Positions 43,274 to 51,596 of a stretch of DNA of 64,000 nucleotides are shown here, piece by piece. A program made the translations under genes and the position numbers. The stretch comes from an uncultured Candidatus Poseidoniales archaeon (GTDB lineage Archaea > Thermoplasmatota > Poseidoniia > Poseidoniales > Poseidoniaceae). The stretch lies in assembly GCA_902563095.1 (NCBI GenBank), contig CACEWA010000001.1:141951-205950 (forward strand), in the 5' to 3' direction. The notes beneath the pieces were generated by a model, which was not told the DNA's origin, did not search any database, and was given only the letters and a program-made list of their open reading frames with translations. Positions within the stretch are counted from its first letter, which is position 1. Each line of letters starts with the position of its first letter.

Positions 43274-43783
43274 ATGGCGAAGGATTGGCAAATCAAGAAG
43301 CGAAGGCCAGTGCGACGCAAACACATTGCACCTCTTCTCAAAGATCTTGAAGAGGCGCTTGGTATCGACTTGGCTGTTGATGGTGCTTTTTTGGAGATGG
43401 CAGATTACGGGCCGTGGAAAATGGTCTTGGTCGATAGAGTTCCATTAGCGGTTGAATTGTTGAGTCCTGAAGATGAAAGAGTGGTGTTCCTAACTTTGCG
43501 AGGATTCCTAGCACACCCTTGTGAAAAGAGGTATGTGGAGGTTGACCATGGTGCAATTCCGTTTTTGATGAAGGGGGCTGATTGTATGGTTGCTGGGATT
43601 CACAATGCTGACGAAGACATCGCTGAAGGTGATTTGGTCTGGGTTAGAGATCAACAGCATAAGCGCCCCCTAGCAATAGGTTGGGCAGTACAAGATGGAA
43701 GCAGTTTAATCAAAGAATTAAAAGGAAAGGGCCTGAAAAATATTCATTGGGTAGGCGACGAGTTATGGGAGATGGAATTGTGA
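43274..43783 (+). CDS. PUA-domain protein, archaeal MCT-1/Tma20-like
   Basis: A 169-residue protein. The N-terminal part (R-R-K-H-I-A-P-L-L-K-D-L-E) matches the MCT-1 N-terminal domain. The C-terminal PUA domain reads Y-V-E-V-D-H-G-A-I-P-F-L-M-K-G-A-D-C-M-V-A-G-I, then G-D-L-V-W-V and R-P-L-A-I-G-W-A. In eukaryotes MCT-1 and DENR recycle 40S subunits and reinitiate translation; the archaeal protein probably acts on tRNA or the ribosome. GGCGGG precedes ATG 43274. It overlaps the following gene's GTG start by four bases. Confidence 0.85.
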   Translation: MAKDWQIKKRRPVRRKHIAPLLKDLEEALGIDLAVDGAFLEMADYGPWKMVLVDRVPLAVELLSPEDERVVFLTLRGFLAHPCEKRYVEVDHGAIPFLMKGADCMVAGIHNADEDIAEGDLVWVRDQQHKRPLAIGWAVQDGSSLIKELKGKGLKNIHWVGDELWEMEL

Positions 43784-44349
43784 AATCAAAGGTTTTGTTT
43801 TGTATTGTCATGAGTATTGCTATACTAAATTCTGCTACAGCTGCAGATGTAGAAGGCGGAGAAAACATCGAACCAATCGTCGAAGAAACAATCTTCAGTG
43901 CGATTACACATACTGAGACCACTACAGATTTGGAAGATTGGGAAATCACATTAACACTAAATGATGATGCAGCCAACAACAATACTACATTCGAGTTGAT
44001 TACACAAATTTGTAACAACGAGGGCGTTTGTTTCCCACCTACTACTGCTGATTTATCCACTGCTGATAGTCTAACTTTCACATCCGCAGTTACAACTATT
44101 GAAGACCATTCATATGTCAACTGGCGAGTCAAGGCAACATATGCTGATGACAATGACTCTAGTGAGATGTTCCCTTCTTCCGGGTTTTACAAAACCTGGT
44201 CTGATTGCTGGTTCAATGATGGAGAATGGGGCGGAGATAATTGTCCAAGCGAGGCATCAGGCGAGGATGATGATTCCTTCCTACCAGCAATCGGTGTCGT
44301 AATGACCGCTGGAGCATTTATGCTAGCCGCTGCTACTCGGTTTGAATGA
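43780..44349 (+). CDS. Secreted, membrane-anchored hypothetical protein
   Basis: A 189-residue protein. The GTG at 43780 overlaps the stop of the PUA gene (GTGA) and has GGGAGATGG just upstream, so translation is coupled. A signal peptide (VLFCIVMSIAILNSATA) is followed by a beta-rich ectodomain of about 130 residues with four cysteines, N-x-T sites, and an acidic linker E-A-S-G-E-D-D-D. A C-terminal helix (FLPAIGVVMTAGAFMLAAA) anchors it. Function unknown. Its last 17 bases overlap the convergent gene at 44333. Confidence 0.7.
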   Translation: MKSKVLFCIVMSIAILNSATAADVEGGENIEPIVEETIFSAITHTETTTDLEDWEITLTLNDDAANNNTTFELITQICNNEGVCFPPTTADLSTADSLTFTSAVTTIEDHSYVNWRVKATYADDNDSSEMFPSSGFYKTWSDCWFNDGEWGGDNCPSEASGEDDDSFLPAIGVVMTAGAFMLAAATRFE

Positions 44350-44662
44350 ATTCAACTAGGCGCTCAATAAATCTGCGCTGCTCAGGCCCAAAGTCGGTGA
44401 TTACCACCTCTACGCCTTCAGCGTCCAACTTGCCATTCAGAAAACCTCTGCGCTCGATATCTGATGCGACCAGAGGAAGATTAGGTAATTGCAAAATGAA
44501 AGAAACTCCTTCATCTACAGCCTCAATTTGCATCTCTTCACTAATCGCCTGTTGAATCAGTTTGAGTAATTCCTCTGAAGTTTCACCACCACCATAAGCG
44601 GAAAGAAAACCGAGGTCGGTCTCGTTTTGTTCGATGAGATGATCTAGTCCTCTTCCACTCAT
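44333..44662 (-). CDS. Small soluble hypothetical protein
   Basis: A 109-residue acidic alpha/beta protein with no recognised domain. Features are L-L-K-L-I-Q-Q-A-I-S-E-E and a C-terminal helix P-E-Q-R-R-F-I-E-R-L-V-E-F-I. GAGGTGAAGG precedes the ATG. It follows the SAP-domain membrane gene by nine bases and is presumably in its operon. The 3' end overlaps the convergent gene by 17 bases. Confidence 0.6.
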   Translation of the reverse strand: MSGRGLDHLIEQNETDLGFLSAYGGGETSEELLKLIQQAISEEMQIEAVDEGVSFILQLPNLPLVASDIERRGFLNGKLDAEGVEVVITDFGPEQRRFIERLVEFIQTE

Positions 44663-44671
44663 ACCTTCACC

Positions 44672-46783
44672 TCAAACAGGAGTTTGTATCAAATTCCAGC
44701 CTACTACCTGACCGGTGCGAGCATCCATTGCTAGTGAAAGCGAATTGTCCCACTGCAAACCATTTTCAGTCGAAATCCAGGTGCGGGTCAAATCTAGTGT
44801 TGTCGCCCCTGTATCTCCAGAATCAAGATTGCTTAACCACTCGGTAAGGTCACTATCAGGAGTGACGACTAGGAGACCTACTCTCGTTTCAGGATGATAT
44901 TCCCCGCTTGAAGTAAATAGGCCGTTTTCCCCGATTACATCGGAATACCTGAGAGGGTCTGTCAAATCTTCTTCCATCATCTGAATACTTAGAACTGCAG
45001 GAATATCTCCTCGGCTGTGTGCAACGGTTTCATCGTGCCCACCGTGAGCTACATAGGTGCAATTTGCAGCAGATGCTGCACCAGTCACATCAAGTTCAAC
45101 CCATCCTGAATTAGGATCTGAACTGACCCAAGACAGGTTCCATGTAGTAATGCCTGACTGACTTCTGTCGTCTCTTGCTCGCCATATGTAACCATCATCA
45201 TTCAATGCAGAATTAGCAGCTACTGCTTCTGAAACATGTCCCGAGGTTAAGCAAGCGACTGCATTCTCCAAAGAGTGGCTGCGAATGCTGGTGCTATCTG
45301 GCATGTGTATCTCAGTATCTCCCCAATCAATCAACTCGCTAGTCGTAGGAACATATGCTCCTGCATTTGGCATTGAAGAATAACTGCGTCCAAGGTCAAG
45401 CAATTTTTCTCCACGTGTCAACGAATTCTTTGAAATTTCAAGACTTAGACTAATCTTGCCATCTGGCAAAACCACATCAGCAAGCCTTTCGGTGACTGTC
45501 CCACATGCGGATTTATCCCCCTCGTCTCCGGAGATATACACATCTACATTCTGCTTAACAGCCCACGGTGAGTTTTCTTCAACCCACATTGTAATTCGGG
45601 CATGTCCGAAACAGTTGTCGCGGATTTCACGGTTCTCCATTGAAACCTTCCACCTTTCTTCACCATCAACTTCGTCAGGACCGATTACATTCCACTCCCA
45701 ACCAAGATGAGTGCCATTTGTCCCTTCTTCAATCAGTTGAGTACCCATCATGTCACGGATTTCTACAGGCGAGACTACTACTGCAACACCTGGTGCGATA
45801 TCTTCCAATAAGCCGAGTACTCCGCCCAATCCGTACGACTTGGTAGTTCCTTGATTGTAATCCTCACCCAATGTCAGTTTCCAATCTGCTTGGGTTGAAA
45901 TCACATCTCTTTCAGAGATTTCAGTCCATGATTTTGTGTTAAATTCTAAATTGCCGCCGACCGAATAAATCGATGAACCAGATTGACATTCATCTGGTTG
46001 TAGTGGCTTTGGATTGTAACTCTTCAAGGCAATTTGGTCGAAATTTCTAGTTTGGACTTTCTCAACAGCAAGCCAATCTAGACCATATGCTCCCTTTGCC
46101 CGAACTACTCCTATCAGTGAATCGTCTGGCTCCATGTCCAATTCATCTGCACCCCCTTCAGTCACAGAAGTGGTGCCTATTCCTGAGAAGGTCATCAGCA
46201 ATCTACATGATTTGTTTAGTTGGTCCACATTCACATTATCTCGAATGTATTCGACATATTCTCCGGTGACCTCTAATTCCCCGTTTAGAACAGTATATTC
46301 CATCGAATCGCCATAACGTAAATCGTCTGCAGTAAACGGTTGAAGTTGATTGCTAACATACCAATACCAACCACCGGTTGCAAGTAGTATAGTCAACAAG
46401 ATTGCTGCCATTTTTGGATTCTTGATTTGATCCATCAATGTGGCAGAGGTGGCTGATTCTTTGACAGATGAAGGAGTTGTTTCTTCGAGAACTTCCGCAT
46501 CGAGAACTTCAGCCTCAAGAATATCATCGTCATCAGTCGTGGGCAATGGAACCGATTCTGATTCCTCAAGAGAAATTGGTTCTTCGCTTTCTAGTGAAAT
46601 CATTTCTTCATCCTCTAGAGAAATTATCTCTTCCTCTAGCTCATCATCACCTGTGAAAAATTGGTTTAATCTCTCGATTAACTCGGCTTTTCGGCCGGCG
46701 ACGGATAGGCCATTTTCCTTACACATGACCTTCAATTCGGCCACTGTGTGAGAAGAGGACACATAGGATTCCGACTCACCCAT
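44672..46783 (-). CDS. SAP-domain membrane-anchored protein
   Basis: A 703-residue protein. Near the N terminus a SAP motif is clear: T-V-A-E-L-K-V-M-C-K-E-N-G-L-S-V-A-G-R-K-A-E-L-I-E-R-L, a fold that binds DNA or RNA in known cases. An acidic stretch (residues about 45-125, with repeated E-E-x-I-S-L-E) leads to a single transmembrane helix (MAAILLTILLATGGWYWYV). The remaining 550 residues are probably extracytoplasmic, with cysteines and aromatic-rich beta segments. The N terminus would be cytoplasmic, placing the SAP motif next to the nucleoid. ATG 46783 is preferred; a GTG at 46804 is also possible. Function unknown. Confidence 0.75.
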   Translation of the reverse strand: MGESESYVSSSHTVAELKVMCKENGLSVAGRKAELIERLNQFFTGDDELEEEIISLEDEEMISLESEEPISLEESESVPLPTTDDDDILEAEVLDAEVLEETTPSSVKESATSATLMDQIKNPKMAAILLTILLATGGWYWYVSNQLQPFTADDLRYGDSMEYTVLNGELEVTGEYVEYIRDNVNVDQLNKSCRLLMTFSGIGTTSVTEGGADELDMEPDDSLIGVVRAKGAYGLDWLAVEKVQTRNFDQIALKSYNPKPLQPDECQSGSSIYSVGGNLEFNTKSWTEISERDVISTQADWKLTLGEDYNQGTTKSYGLGGVLGLLEDIAPGVAVVVSPVEIRDMMGTQLIEEGTNGTHLGWEWNVIGPDEVDGEERWKVSMENREIRDNCFGHARITMWVEENSPWAVKQNVDVYISGDEGDKSACGTVTERLADVVLPDGKISLSLEISKNSLTRGEKLLDLGRSYSSMPNAGAYVPTTSELIDWGDTEIHMPDSTSIRSHSLENAVACLTSGHVSEAVAANSALNDDGYIWRARDDRSQSGITTWNLSWVSSDPNSGWVELDVTGAASAANCTYVAHGGHDETVAHSRGDIPAVLSIQMMEEDLTDPLRYSDVIGENGLFTSSGEYHPETRVGLLVVTPDSDLTEWLSNLDSGDTGATTLDLTRTWISTENGLQWDNSLSLAMDARTGQVVGWNLIQTPV

Positions 46784-46848
46784 CGCTAAAGACGGGGACT
46801 TCACCCTCTTTCAATGGTGGGTATAGATGTGGCCCTTACAGGGCCATA

Positions 46849-47907
46849 TCAGGCATCAGGGTCAACATACGGAACATATGCGCCTTCCTCGATGACATAC
46901 ACCTGTTGGTCGTAGGTGCCATCTGGGAATTTACGGAAGTACCAGCCATCGCCTTGGTCCTCGTATACATCCTCGGACGGTGCTGCTGCAACTGGCTCTT
47001 CTACTTCAGCGACTGGCTCTGGTTCTGCAACCGGTTCTGCATCTTGCTGAGCAGGCGGGCTGGTTGGTCCTGCAACCGGAGGGCCACTTGGCCCAGTTGG
47101 TGGACCTGATGGACCAGTAGGTGGGCCGCTTGGGCCAGTAGGAGGGCCTGAAGGTCCTGCAGTGATTCTAGATTCACTTGTCTGTGCGAGAACGGTTTCT
47201 TCGATTGATGGTTCTGCCTTTGGCTCAACTAAATCTTTGACAAACTTCCCATGCTTCTGAGCACCGATGAATGCGAATCCTGACATCAATAAACACATTA
47301 CTGCAAAGATTGCAAGCGGTAATTGTGTTGGATAAATATCGACATTTGCTTGTACATTGATTCCACCGAAACTACCGCCTCCGGCCTCAGAATTTACAAC
47401 GACTTGCATGCAATAAATACCTGGGTCTACACTCATCTCGACATCGTAGGTTTGAGATTCGACGGGGTCTTCGATGATGTGGTATTGGTTAGGATGTTCA
47501 GATTCGTCTTTCTGAAGTAGTGTGCGAGTATCTTCTATTGAACCGTCAGTTGCATCGCAGCCCTTCGAATTTTCGATCATAAAAATCTCAATTGAACTCA
47601 CATCGGTTGGAATCGATTGAACTATGATTTCAACATCGACTGGGATGTCTGTGAAATCCTCTCCTGCTATCGGAAGACCCCATACTGTAATCGCTTTATC
47701 AGTGGAACCTATTCCTTCATCCACATCCATAGACATGGACATGAACGGATATAATGCGAATGCGAACAAGAGTGCTGCAACTCCAAGATACATGAAGACA
47801 TTCCAACGAGCTTTTTTCAGCGCCTCTTTGCGCTCTTCAATAGTCAATTCAGGCACCGATTCTTCGTCAGAATCACTTGATGCTTCTTGCTCGACTTCAT
47901 CCGTCAT
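46849..47907 (-). CDS. Two-helix membrane protein with Gly-Pro-Ser repeats
   Basis: A 352-residue protein from ATG 47907 (MTDEVEQEASSD), with GGGCGGAG immediately upstream. An acidic N terminus is followed by helix 1 (VFMYLGVAALLFAFALYPF), an extracytoplasmic beta domain of about 140 residues containing paired cysteines, and helix 2 (LAIFAVMCLLMSGFAFIGA). The cytoplasmic tail holds a tandem G-P-S-G-P-P-T repeat and ends with G-W-Y-F-R-K-F-P-D-G-T-Y-D, a short motif that looks like a binding element. A longer frame to 48066 overlaps the divergent RimK gene and is rejected. Function unknown. Confidence 0.72.
   Translation of the reverse strand: MTDEVEQEASSDSDEESVPELTIEERKEALKKARWNVFMYLGVAALLFAFALYPFMSMSMDVDEGIGSTDKAITVWGLPIAGEDFTDIPVDVEIIVQSIPTDVSSIEIFMIENSKGCDATDGSIEDTRTLLQKDESEHPNQYHIIEDPVESQTYDVEMSVDPGIYCMQVVVNSEAGGGSFGGINVQANVDIYPTQLPLAIFAVMCLLMSGFAFIGAQKHGKFVKDLVEPKAEPSIEETVLAQTSESRITAGPSGPPTGPSGPPTGPSGPPTGPSGPPVAGPTSPPAQQDAEPVAEPEPVAEVEEPVAAAPSEDVYEDQGDGWYFRKFPDGTYDQQVYVIEEGAYVPYVDPDA
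47078..47158 (-). repeat. Tandem 21-bp repeat coding G-P-S-G-P-P-T
   Basis: About four copies of a 21-base unit with variation mostly at third codon positions. It gives a collagen-like, probably flexible proline-rich segment in the cytoplasmic tail of the membrane protein. Confidence 0.8.
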
Positions 47908-47993
47908 GCTCCGCCCATCGCTAATCAGAACTTGAAGTGAACGATTGAAAAAAATCAAAGGAATCAAAAAGGTAAGGGCTGCACCGGTTATCC

Positions 47994-49184
47994 ATGACAA
48001 CAAGACTTGCAGTGCTATCGCGTGGTCCGCGATTGTACAGTACACGCCGTCTTGTTGAGGAAGCAAGATTGCGCGATATCGATGTAGCAGTCATCAATCC
48101 AATGCAATTTTCACTATTCGTTGCAGAGCAAGATATTGGAATTCTACACCAGGGTCAAAAATTCGATTTTGATGCCGTCATTCCCCGAATAGGTCACTCG
48201 ATTACCAAACACGGCGTAGCGGTATTGCGCCATTTGGAGCAACTCGATGTTTGGACTGCAAATACTAGCCAAGGTATTCTGCAAAGTAGAGATAAATTAC
48301 ATTCTTCGCAAATTCTAGCACGAAATAGAATCCCTACTCCAAGAACTGCTTATGTTCGCGATATGAAAGATATCGAGAGGGCTATTGAAGCTGTAGGCGG
48401 CTTGCCTGTAGTAGTAAAAGTCACACAGGGAACCCAAGGACAAGGCGTATTCCTAAGACATACTTTGCATGAAACAACCAATCTAGTTCAGGGATTGCTT
48501 GTGACTGGAAAAGCGGTATTGATCCAAGAGTACGTTGCAGAAAGTCACGGTAAAGACATCAGAGCATTGGTGGTAGGCGGGAAAGTCGTTGCCTGTATGC
48601 GCAGAAAGGCAAGAGGTAGAGAATTCCGCTCGAATTACCATCTCAATGGCACTGTAGAAAAAGTGGATATTTCGGAAGAATATGCAGATGTTGCATGTCG
48701 TGCTGCTAGAGTCCTCGGGCTGAATGTGGCTGGCGTGGATTTGCTAGAAGGCAATGATGGGCCACTGGTCTTGGAAGTAAATTCGTCTCCGGGACTAGAA
48801 GGTATTGAGAAAGCAAGTGGAGCAAATGTTGCTGGTGCGATTATCGATTATGTCATCGCTGAATCTGATTTCAATGAAGTCAATGTCGACCAATTACTCA
48901 AGACAATTCCTGGACAAGGTGTTCTTTCGGTTCATCTGCGCAATCACCCGCACCTAATCGGTTCTCCAATCAGTGAAATTTTCAAAGGCGAGATCCCTGT
49001 TTTCGCTTTATCTCGTGCTGGCGATTTGATTTGGAACCCTGAGCCAGAGATGCAACTTAGATTCGGCGACTCACTAATTTGCTATGGTGATTTAGAGCAA
49101 CTCAGAGCTAATATCAAGCGCAGAATACTCGACTTGCCATCTGTTTCGAAAACCGAAAGCGATGAACAAGACACTAACGCTTGA
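47994..49184 (+). CDS. RimK-type ATP-grasp ligase with C-terminal RCK_C (TrkA-C) domain
   Basis: A 396-residue protein. The first 300 residues are a RimK/LysX-type ATP-grasp enzyme: N-T-S-Q-G-I-L-Q-S-R-D-K-L, P-V-V-V-K-V-T-Q-G-T-Q-G-Q-G-V, D-I-R-A-L-V-V-G-G-K-V-V-A-C-M-R-R and V-L-E-V-N-S-S-P-G-L-E-G-I. Such enzymes add glutamate or similar amino acids to a protein or cofactor (RimK, MptN, CofF). Residues 309-376 match a RCK_C domain (P-H-L-I-G-S-P-I-S-E-I, A-L-S-R-A-G-D-L-I-W-N-P, and F-G-D-S-L-I-C-Y-G). That domain normally binds ligands in potassium-channel regulators. The acceptor is unknown. Divergent from the Gly-Pro-Ser protein gene by 86 bases. Confidence 0.87.
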   Translation: MTTRLAVLSRGPRLYSTRRLVEEARLRDIDVAVINPMQFSLFVAEQDIGILHQGQKFDFDAVIPRIGHSITKHGVAVLRHLEQLDVWTANTSQGILQSRDKLHSSQILARNRIPTPRTAYVRDMKDIERAIEAVGGLPVVVKVTQGTQGQGVFLRHTLHETTNLVQGLLVTGKAVLIQEYVAESHGKDIRALVVGGKVVACMRRKARGREFRSNYHLNGTVEKVDISEEYADVACRAARVLGLNVAGVDLLEGNDGPLVLEVNSSPGLEGIEKASGANVAGAIIDYVIAESDFNEVNVDQLLKTIPGQGVLSVHLRNHPHLIGSPISEIFKGEIPVFALSRAGDLIWNPEPEMQLRFGDSLICYGDLEQLRANIKRRILDLPSVSKTESDEQDTNA

Positions 49185-49187
49185 ATC

Positions 49188-49442
49188 TCAGAACCAAGGA
49201 ACTGGTATTGGTTGTCCAATGATTAATTCGATTAGTTTTCTTAACAGGACTGCAAAAAAGAGAATTATCACTCCTACAACAAAATATACTACACCATAAA
49301 TGAACTCAAGGATTGAAGTGTGTGAAAAAGATAATTCTGTCATCTGCATTACCATTGATTTGAGTAATCCACCGGATGATGGGTCTGCAATCATCAACAA
49401 CTCAACCAGTTTGTAGTAGATTAAAGTCAGCGTGTTCATCAT
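49188..49442 (-). CDS. Small membrane protein
   Basis: An 84-residue hydrophobic protein with one or two helices (LEFIYGVVYFVVGVIILFFAV) and an amphipathic N terminus (MMNTLTLIYYKLVELLMI). I start it at the double ATG 49442/49439 because a longer frame to 49565 would overlap the methyltransferase gene by 65 bases. Its weak ribosome binding site (GTGAG) keeps confidence moderate. No family recognised; it is convergent with the RimK-type gene, with a three-base gap. Confidence 0.5.
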   Translation of the reverse strand: MMNTLTLIYYKLVELLMIADPSSGGLLKSMVMQMTELSFSHTSILEFIYGVVYFVVGVIILFFAVLLRKLIELIIGQPIPVPWF

Positions 49443-49500
49443 GCTGCTCACTAAATTCTGGTATCGCTGTCTGAGATATAAAGGAAATTCCGGATTTAGA

Positions 49501-50136
49501 TCACAATCTAGTGATTTTGAATACCGATGATGTAACACTCGAAACTCCACGGTCTTTCTCATCACTCACGTCAATTACCTCAAGGCGTTCAATTTCGAAT
49601 CCTTCAGAGAATAAACTGAACGCGTCCTCATCAGTCAGTGAAAAGGGCGGCCCATCCCCCTCATGCTGAGGGTAAGTGAGCGTAATAAGCAATCCGACAG
49701 CGCCGGGCTTGGTTTGCTGGCGAATCTGTTGAACATATGATTCACGAGTAGAAGGGGGAATCGCAACCATTGCAGCTCTATCATACCAGGCATCAGCCTG
49801 CACAGTGCCTGCTTCTAAGGCAAATACATCGCCTTGAAAAATTGTGAATGGAGGGCTAGAATGTTTCACTAGTTTGCCGAATTGGGTGCTTTCAGGTGAG
49901 AGTTGATTTTCGTTGAAGAAGGTATGAATCGCCTGCTCTACCATCTCTAGTCCGACTATCGAATAACCCTGTTCTGCCAACCAAAGCATATCCAGAGATT
50001 TACCGCATAGGGGGACCAATACTTCACTACCATCTGGAGCGTTAAGTGAGTGCCAATGCTTGACCATCAAATCGTTGTATTCGGCTCGGTGCCACCTAGT
50101 CAGTTGATTCTTCCAGCGGTCGTGCCAAAACGTCAT
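49501..50136 (-). CDS. tpm: Thiopurine S-methyltransferase-family protein
   Basis: SAM-dependent methyltransferase of 211 residues. The TPMT family pattern is clear: F-W-H-D-R-W at the N terminus, L-V-P-L-C-G-K-S-L-D-M-L-W-L-A as the SAM-binding loop, G-Y-S-I-V-G-L-E, G-D-x-F-A-L, Y-D-R-A-A-M-V-A-I-P-P, and L-L-I-T-L-T-Y-P. In microbes the family detoxifies selenium and tellurium compounds and other thiols. ATG 50136 (MTFWHDRW) is preferred over 50145. Its upstream side borders the left end of the defence island. Confidence 0.9.
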   Translation of the reverse strand: MTFWHDRWKNQLTRWHRAEYNDLMVKHWHSLNAPDGSEVLVPLCGKSLDMLWLAEQGYSIVGLEMVEQAIHTFFNENQLSPESTQFGKLVKHSSPPFTIFQGDVFALEAGTVQADAWYDRAAMVAIPPSTRESYVQQIRQQTKPGAVGLLITLTYPQHEGDGPPFSLTDEDAFSLFSEGFEIERLEVIDVSDEKDRGVSSVTSSVFKITRL

Positions 50137-50190
50137 GGTGAACACTCAGTAGTTTTTGCAATTCATCTTGTTTGATAAAATCACAGGGCA

Positions 50191-50211
50191 CGGTGTGTCC
50201 TAGACCTATTT
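50191..50211. repeat. Left copy of a 21-bp direct repeat bracketing the defence genes
   Basis: Begins CGGTGTGTCC and continues with CCTATTT; 19 of 21 bases match 57371-57391 in the same orientation, 7180 bases away. It lies three bases beyond the stop of the GIY-YIG gene. It may be an attachment-site remnant. Confidence 0.5.
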
Positions 50212-50214
50212 CAA

Positions 50215-50700
50215 CTAGTCTATCGGATTCAGGAAAGGCTTGCCAACTGATTCAATTCCACCCTGTTTGATGAATTTCTCATAATCTTGTAAGTGTTCCT
50301 TAGAATCAAGGATTGTGAATCGATAGGTCAAGTTTCCACGGATGAAATTGCGATTTAGCTCTCTCAGGAAGAGTTCTTTTCTGGCCATTCTCTGCAAATC
50401 CTCTGATGTAATTTCTCTAGAAATGTAACGCTCGAATACTAAAACACAGAATTTGTCACCACCAATTCCACCACTATGATGTGCTCTAAGTCTTTGCTTC
50501 AAACCCTTGATTTTATCTTTTTCGTAATCCTCTTCTCTTACATTAGTACCAGAGATTCCAACATAAGCAAATTCATCTCCATTCCAGATTGTGTACATTC
50601 CAATAGCAACTGTAGGAATCCCTTGATCTGGCCTTTTTGAAAAAGAGTATAGGGTGCCTGTTGTCAAATCATCAATCAATTTCTTGGGCAATTCAACCAT
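50215..50700 (-). CDS. GIY-YIG nuclease-family protein
   Basis: A 161-residue protein with the GIY-YIG signature G-M-Y-T-I-W at residues 34-39 and Y-V-G-I-S-G at 46-51. A following basic helix contains L-K-Q-R-L-R-A-H-H (Arg 70 or Arg 72 as the conserved arginine), then a helix with glutamate (A-R-K-E-L-F-L) and a late asparagine (F-L-N-P). This is the motif set of a single-domain GIY-YIG endonuclease, found in homing, repair and restriction enzymes. It is 8 bases downstream of the PD-(D/E)XK-like gene. Target specificity unknown; a restriction or anti-phage role is inferred from the island context. Confidence 0.8.
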   Translation of the reverse strand: MVELPKKLIDDLTTGTLYSFSKRPDQGIPTVAIGMYTIWNGDEFAYVGISGTNVREEDYEKDKIKGLKQRLRAHHSGGIGGDKFCVLVFERYISREITSEDLQRMARKELFLRELNRNFIRGNLTYRFTILDSKEHLQDYEKFIKQGGIESVGKPFLNPID

Positions 50701-50708
50701 ATTATCCC

Positions 50709-51197
50709 TCAGTAACCTATAATCGCTAGCCCTTTGATTCCCAAAGCTTCGAGTTTAGGTTCTAAGACTTTCATCTTCACAACACATCTTCGAAATGGCT
50801 CTTCAGCACCTTCTCGGGAAATTGTTGGAACAATAATTGCAGCATAGTCGATTTCATCAATTGCTATGAATTTGTAAAGATCTACATACAGTTGGTTTCC
50901 TAGCAGAATTCTGCCTTTTTCGATTTCGACGGCAATATTGTAATCTGGATGATATCCATCTAATATTGCTCGACCAGACTCGCCTAAACTGAATGTTTTC
51001 TTTGGCTCATATCCAATCATTTCCATGGGTTGGCCAGGTCCAATTAACAAACCCTCTATTGAGCTGCTGCGTACGTTCTTGGTATTTCTCAAAGCAACTA
51101 ACTCAACCTTTCTTTTGGCAACAGCTTCGCATAACTTCTCAATCGTGCCAGAAGGGAATTCCCCGAATACATGAGACAGAGGATATTCATCCGACAT
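50709..51197 (-). CDS. Small restriction-endonuclease-like (PD-(D/E)XK fold) protein
   Basis: A 162-residue protein. The candidate nuclease core is L-D-G-Y-H-P-D-Y-N-I-A-V-E-I-E-K-G-R: Asp 80 or Asp 85 followed by Glu 91-Ile-Glu 93-Lys 94 on the next strand, then a helix (N-Q-L-Y-V-D-L-Y-K-F). The D...ExE form with a neighbouring Lys recalls the BamHI/BglII branch of the fold. No methylase-like or DNA-recognition domain is visible. It is the first gene of a two-gene minus-strand unit with the GIY-YIG protein. Fold call is by motif only; a non-catalytic role is possible. Confidence 0.6.
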   Translation of the reverse strand: MSDEYPLSHVFGEFPSGTIEKLCEAVAKRKVELVALRNTKNVRSSSIEGLLIGPGQPMEMIGYEPKKTFSLGESGRAILDGYHPDYNIAVEIEKGRILLGNQLYVDLYKFIAIDEIDYAAIIVPTISREGAEEPFRRCVVKMKVLEPKLEALGIKGLAIIGY

Positions 51198-51596
51198 AAT
51201 TACTCCACGAACTCATTAGCTTTAGCTGCCAAGGTTTGATATTCGGAGTTATACAAAAATTAGAGAAATATGTTTCAGATTTGTATTCTACTACTATAGT
51301 AGTAGGCAAAAATCACCTCTTTCAAAGCCTTAATATGCCCTCGACTTTGAGGGTCTTATCCCGCAGTGGCAAGCGGGATTACTAAACCAAGTGCCAAGGA
51401 TGTGAAGAAATTGACTAACCAGCTATACCAGCGAAAAACGATGCTAAACCGTGTAATAAAATGCAAAAATAGGGTGTTTCGAAGAATTCAGTGAAACAAC
51501 AGTTATTTGTTAAATACAAATATAATTATTAAATAATTTGTATAATACAAATGACTGATTGAAACTATTATTAACCCCTCCTTATTCGGTGATGGT
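51198..51596. promoter_or_regulatory. Divergent regulatory region of the defence island with palindromes
   Basis: About 400 bases without a gene. A perfect 18-base palindrome CTACTACTATAGTAGTAG lies at 51288-51305, a good operator candidate for the HTH protein encoded next. Two further hairpins follow: CCCTC/GAGGG at 51338-51353 and ATCCCGC/GCGGGAT at 51358-51379. The last 100 bases are extremely A/T-rich, with TATA-like sequences around 51510-51545 that would serve the HTH-jetABCD transcript. The 51338-51480 part is less A/T-rich and could encode a small structured RNA, but no known RNA family is recognised. Confidence 0.55.

Noticed and set aside
47908-48066. N-terminal extension of the Gly-Pro-Ser membrane protein
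   Set aside because: It would overlap the RimK-type gene start by 73 bases; ATG 47907 has its own Shine-Dalgarno.
50191-50211. Protein-level similarity around the two 21-bp repeats (I-G-x-G-H-T in both)
   Set aside because: The left copy is not in frame with the GIY-YIG gene and has no start codon, so a shared peptide is probably just the DNA repeat translated.
51338-51480. Box C/D or other known small RNA upstream of the jet operon
   Set aside because: Hairpins are present but C and D boxes with correct spacing are not; kept only as an unnamed structured region.
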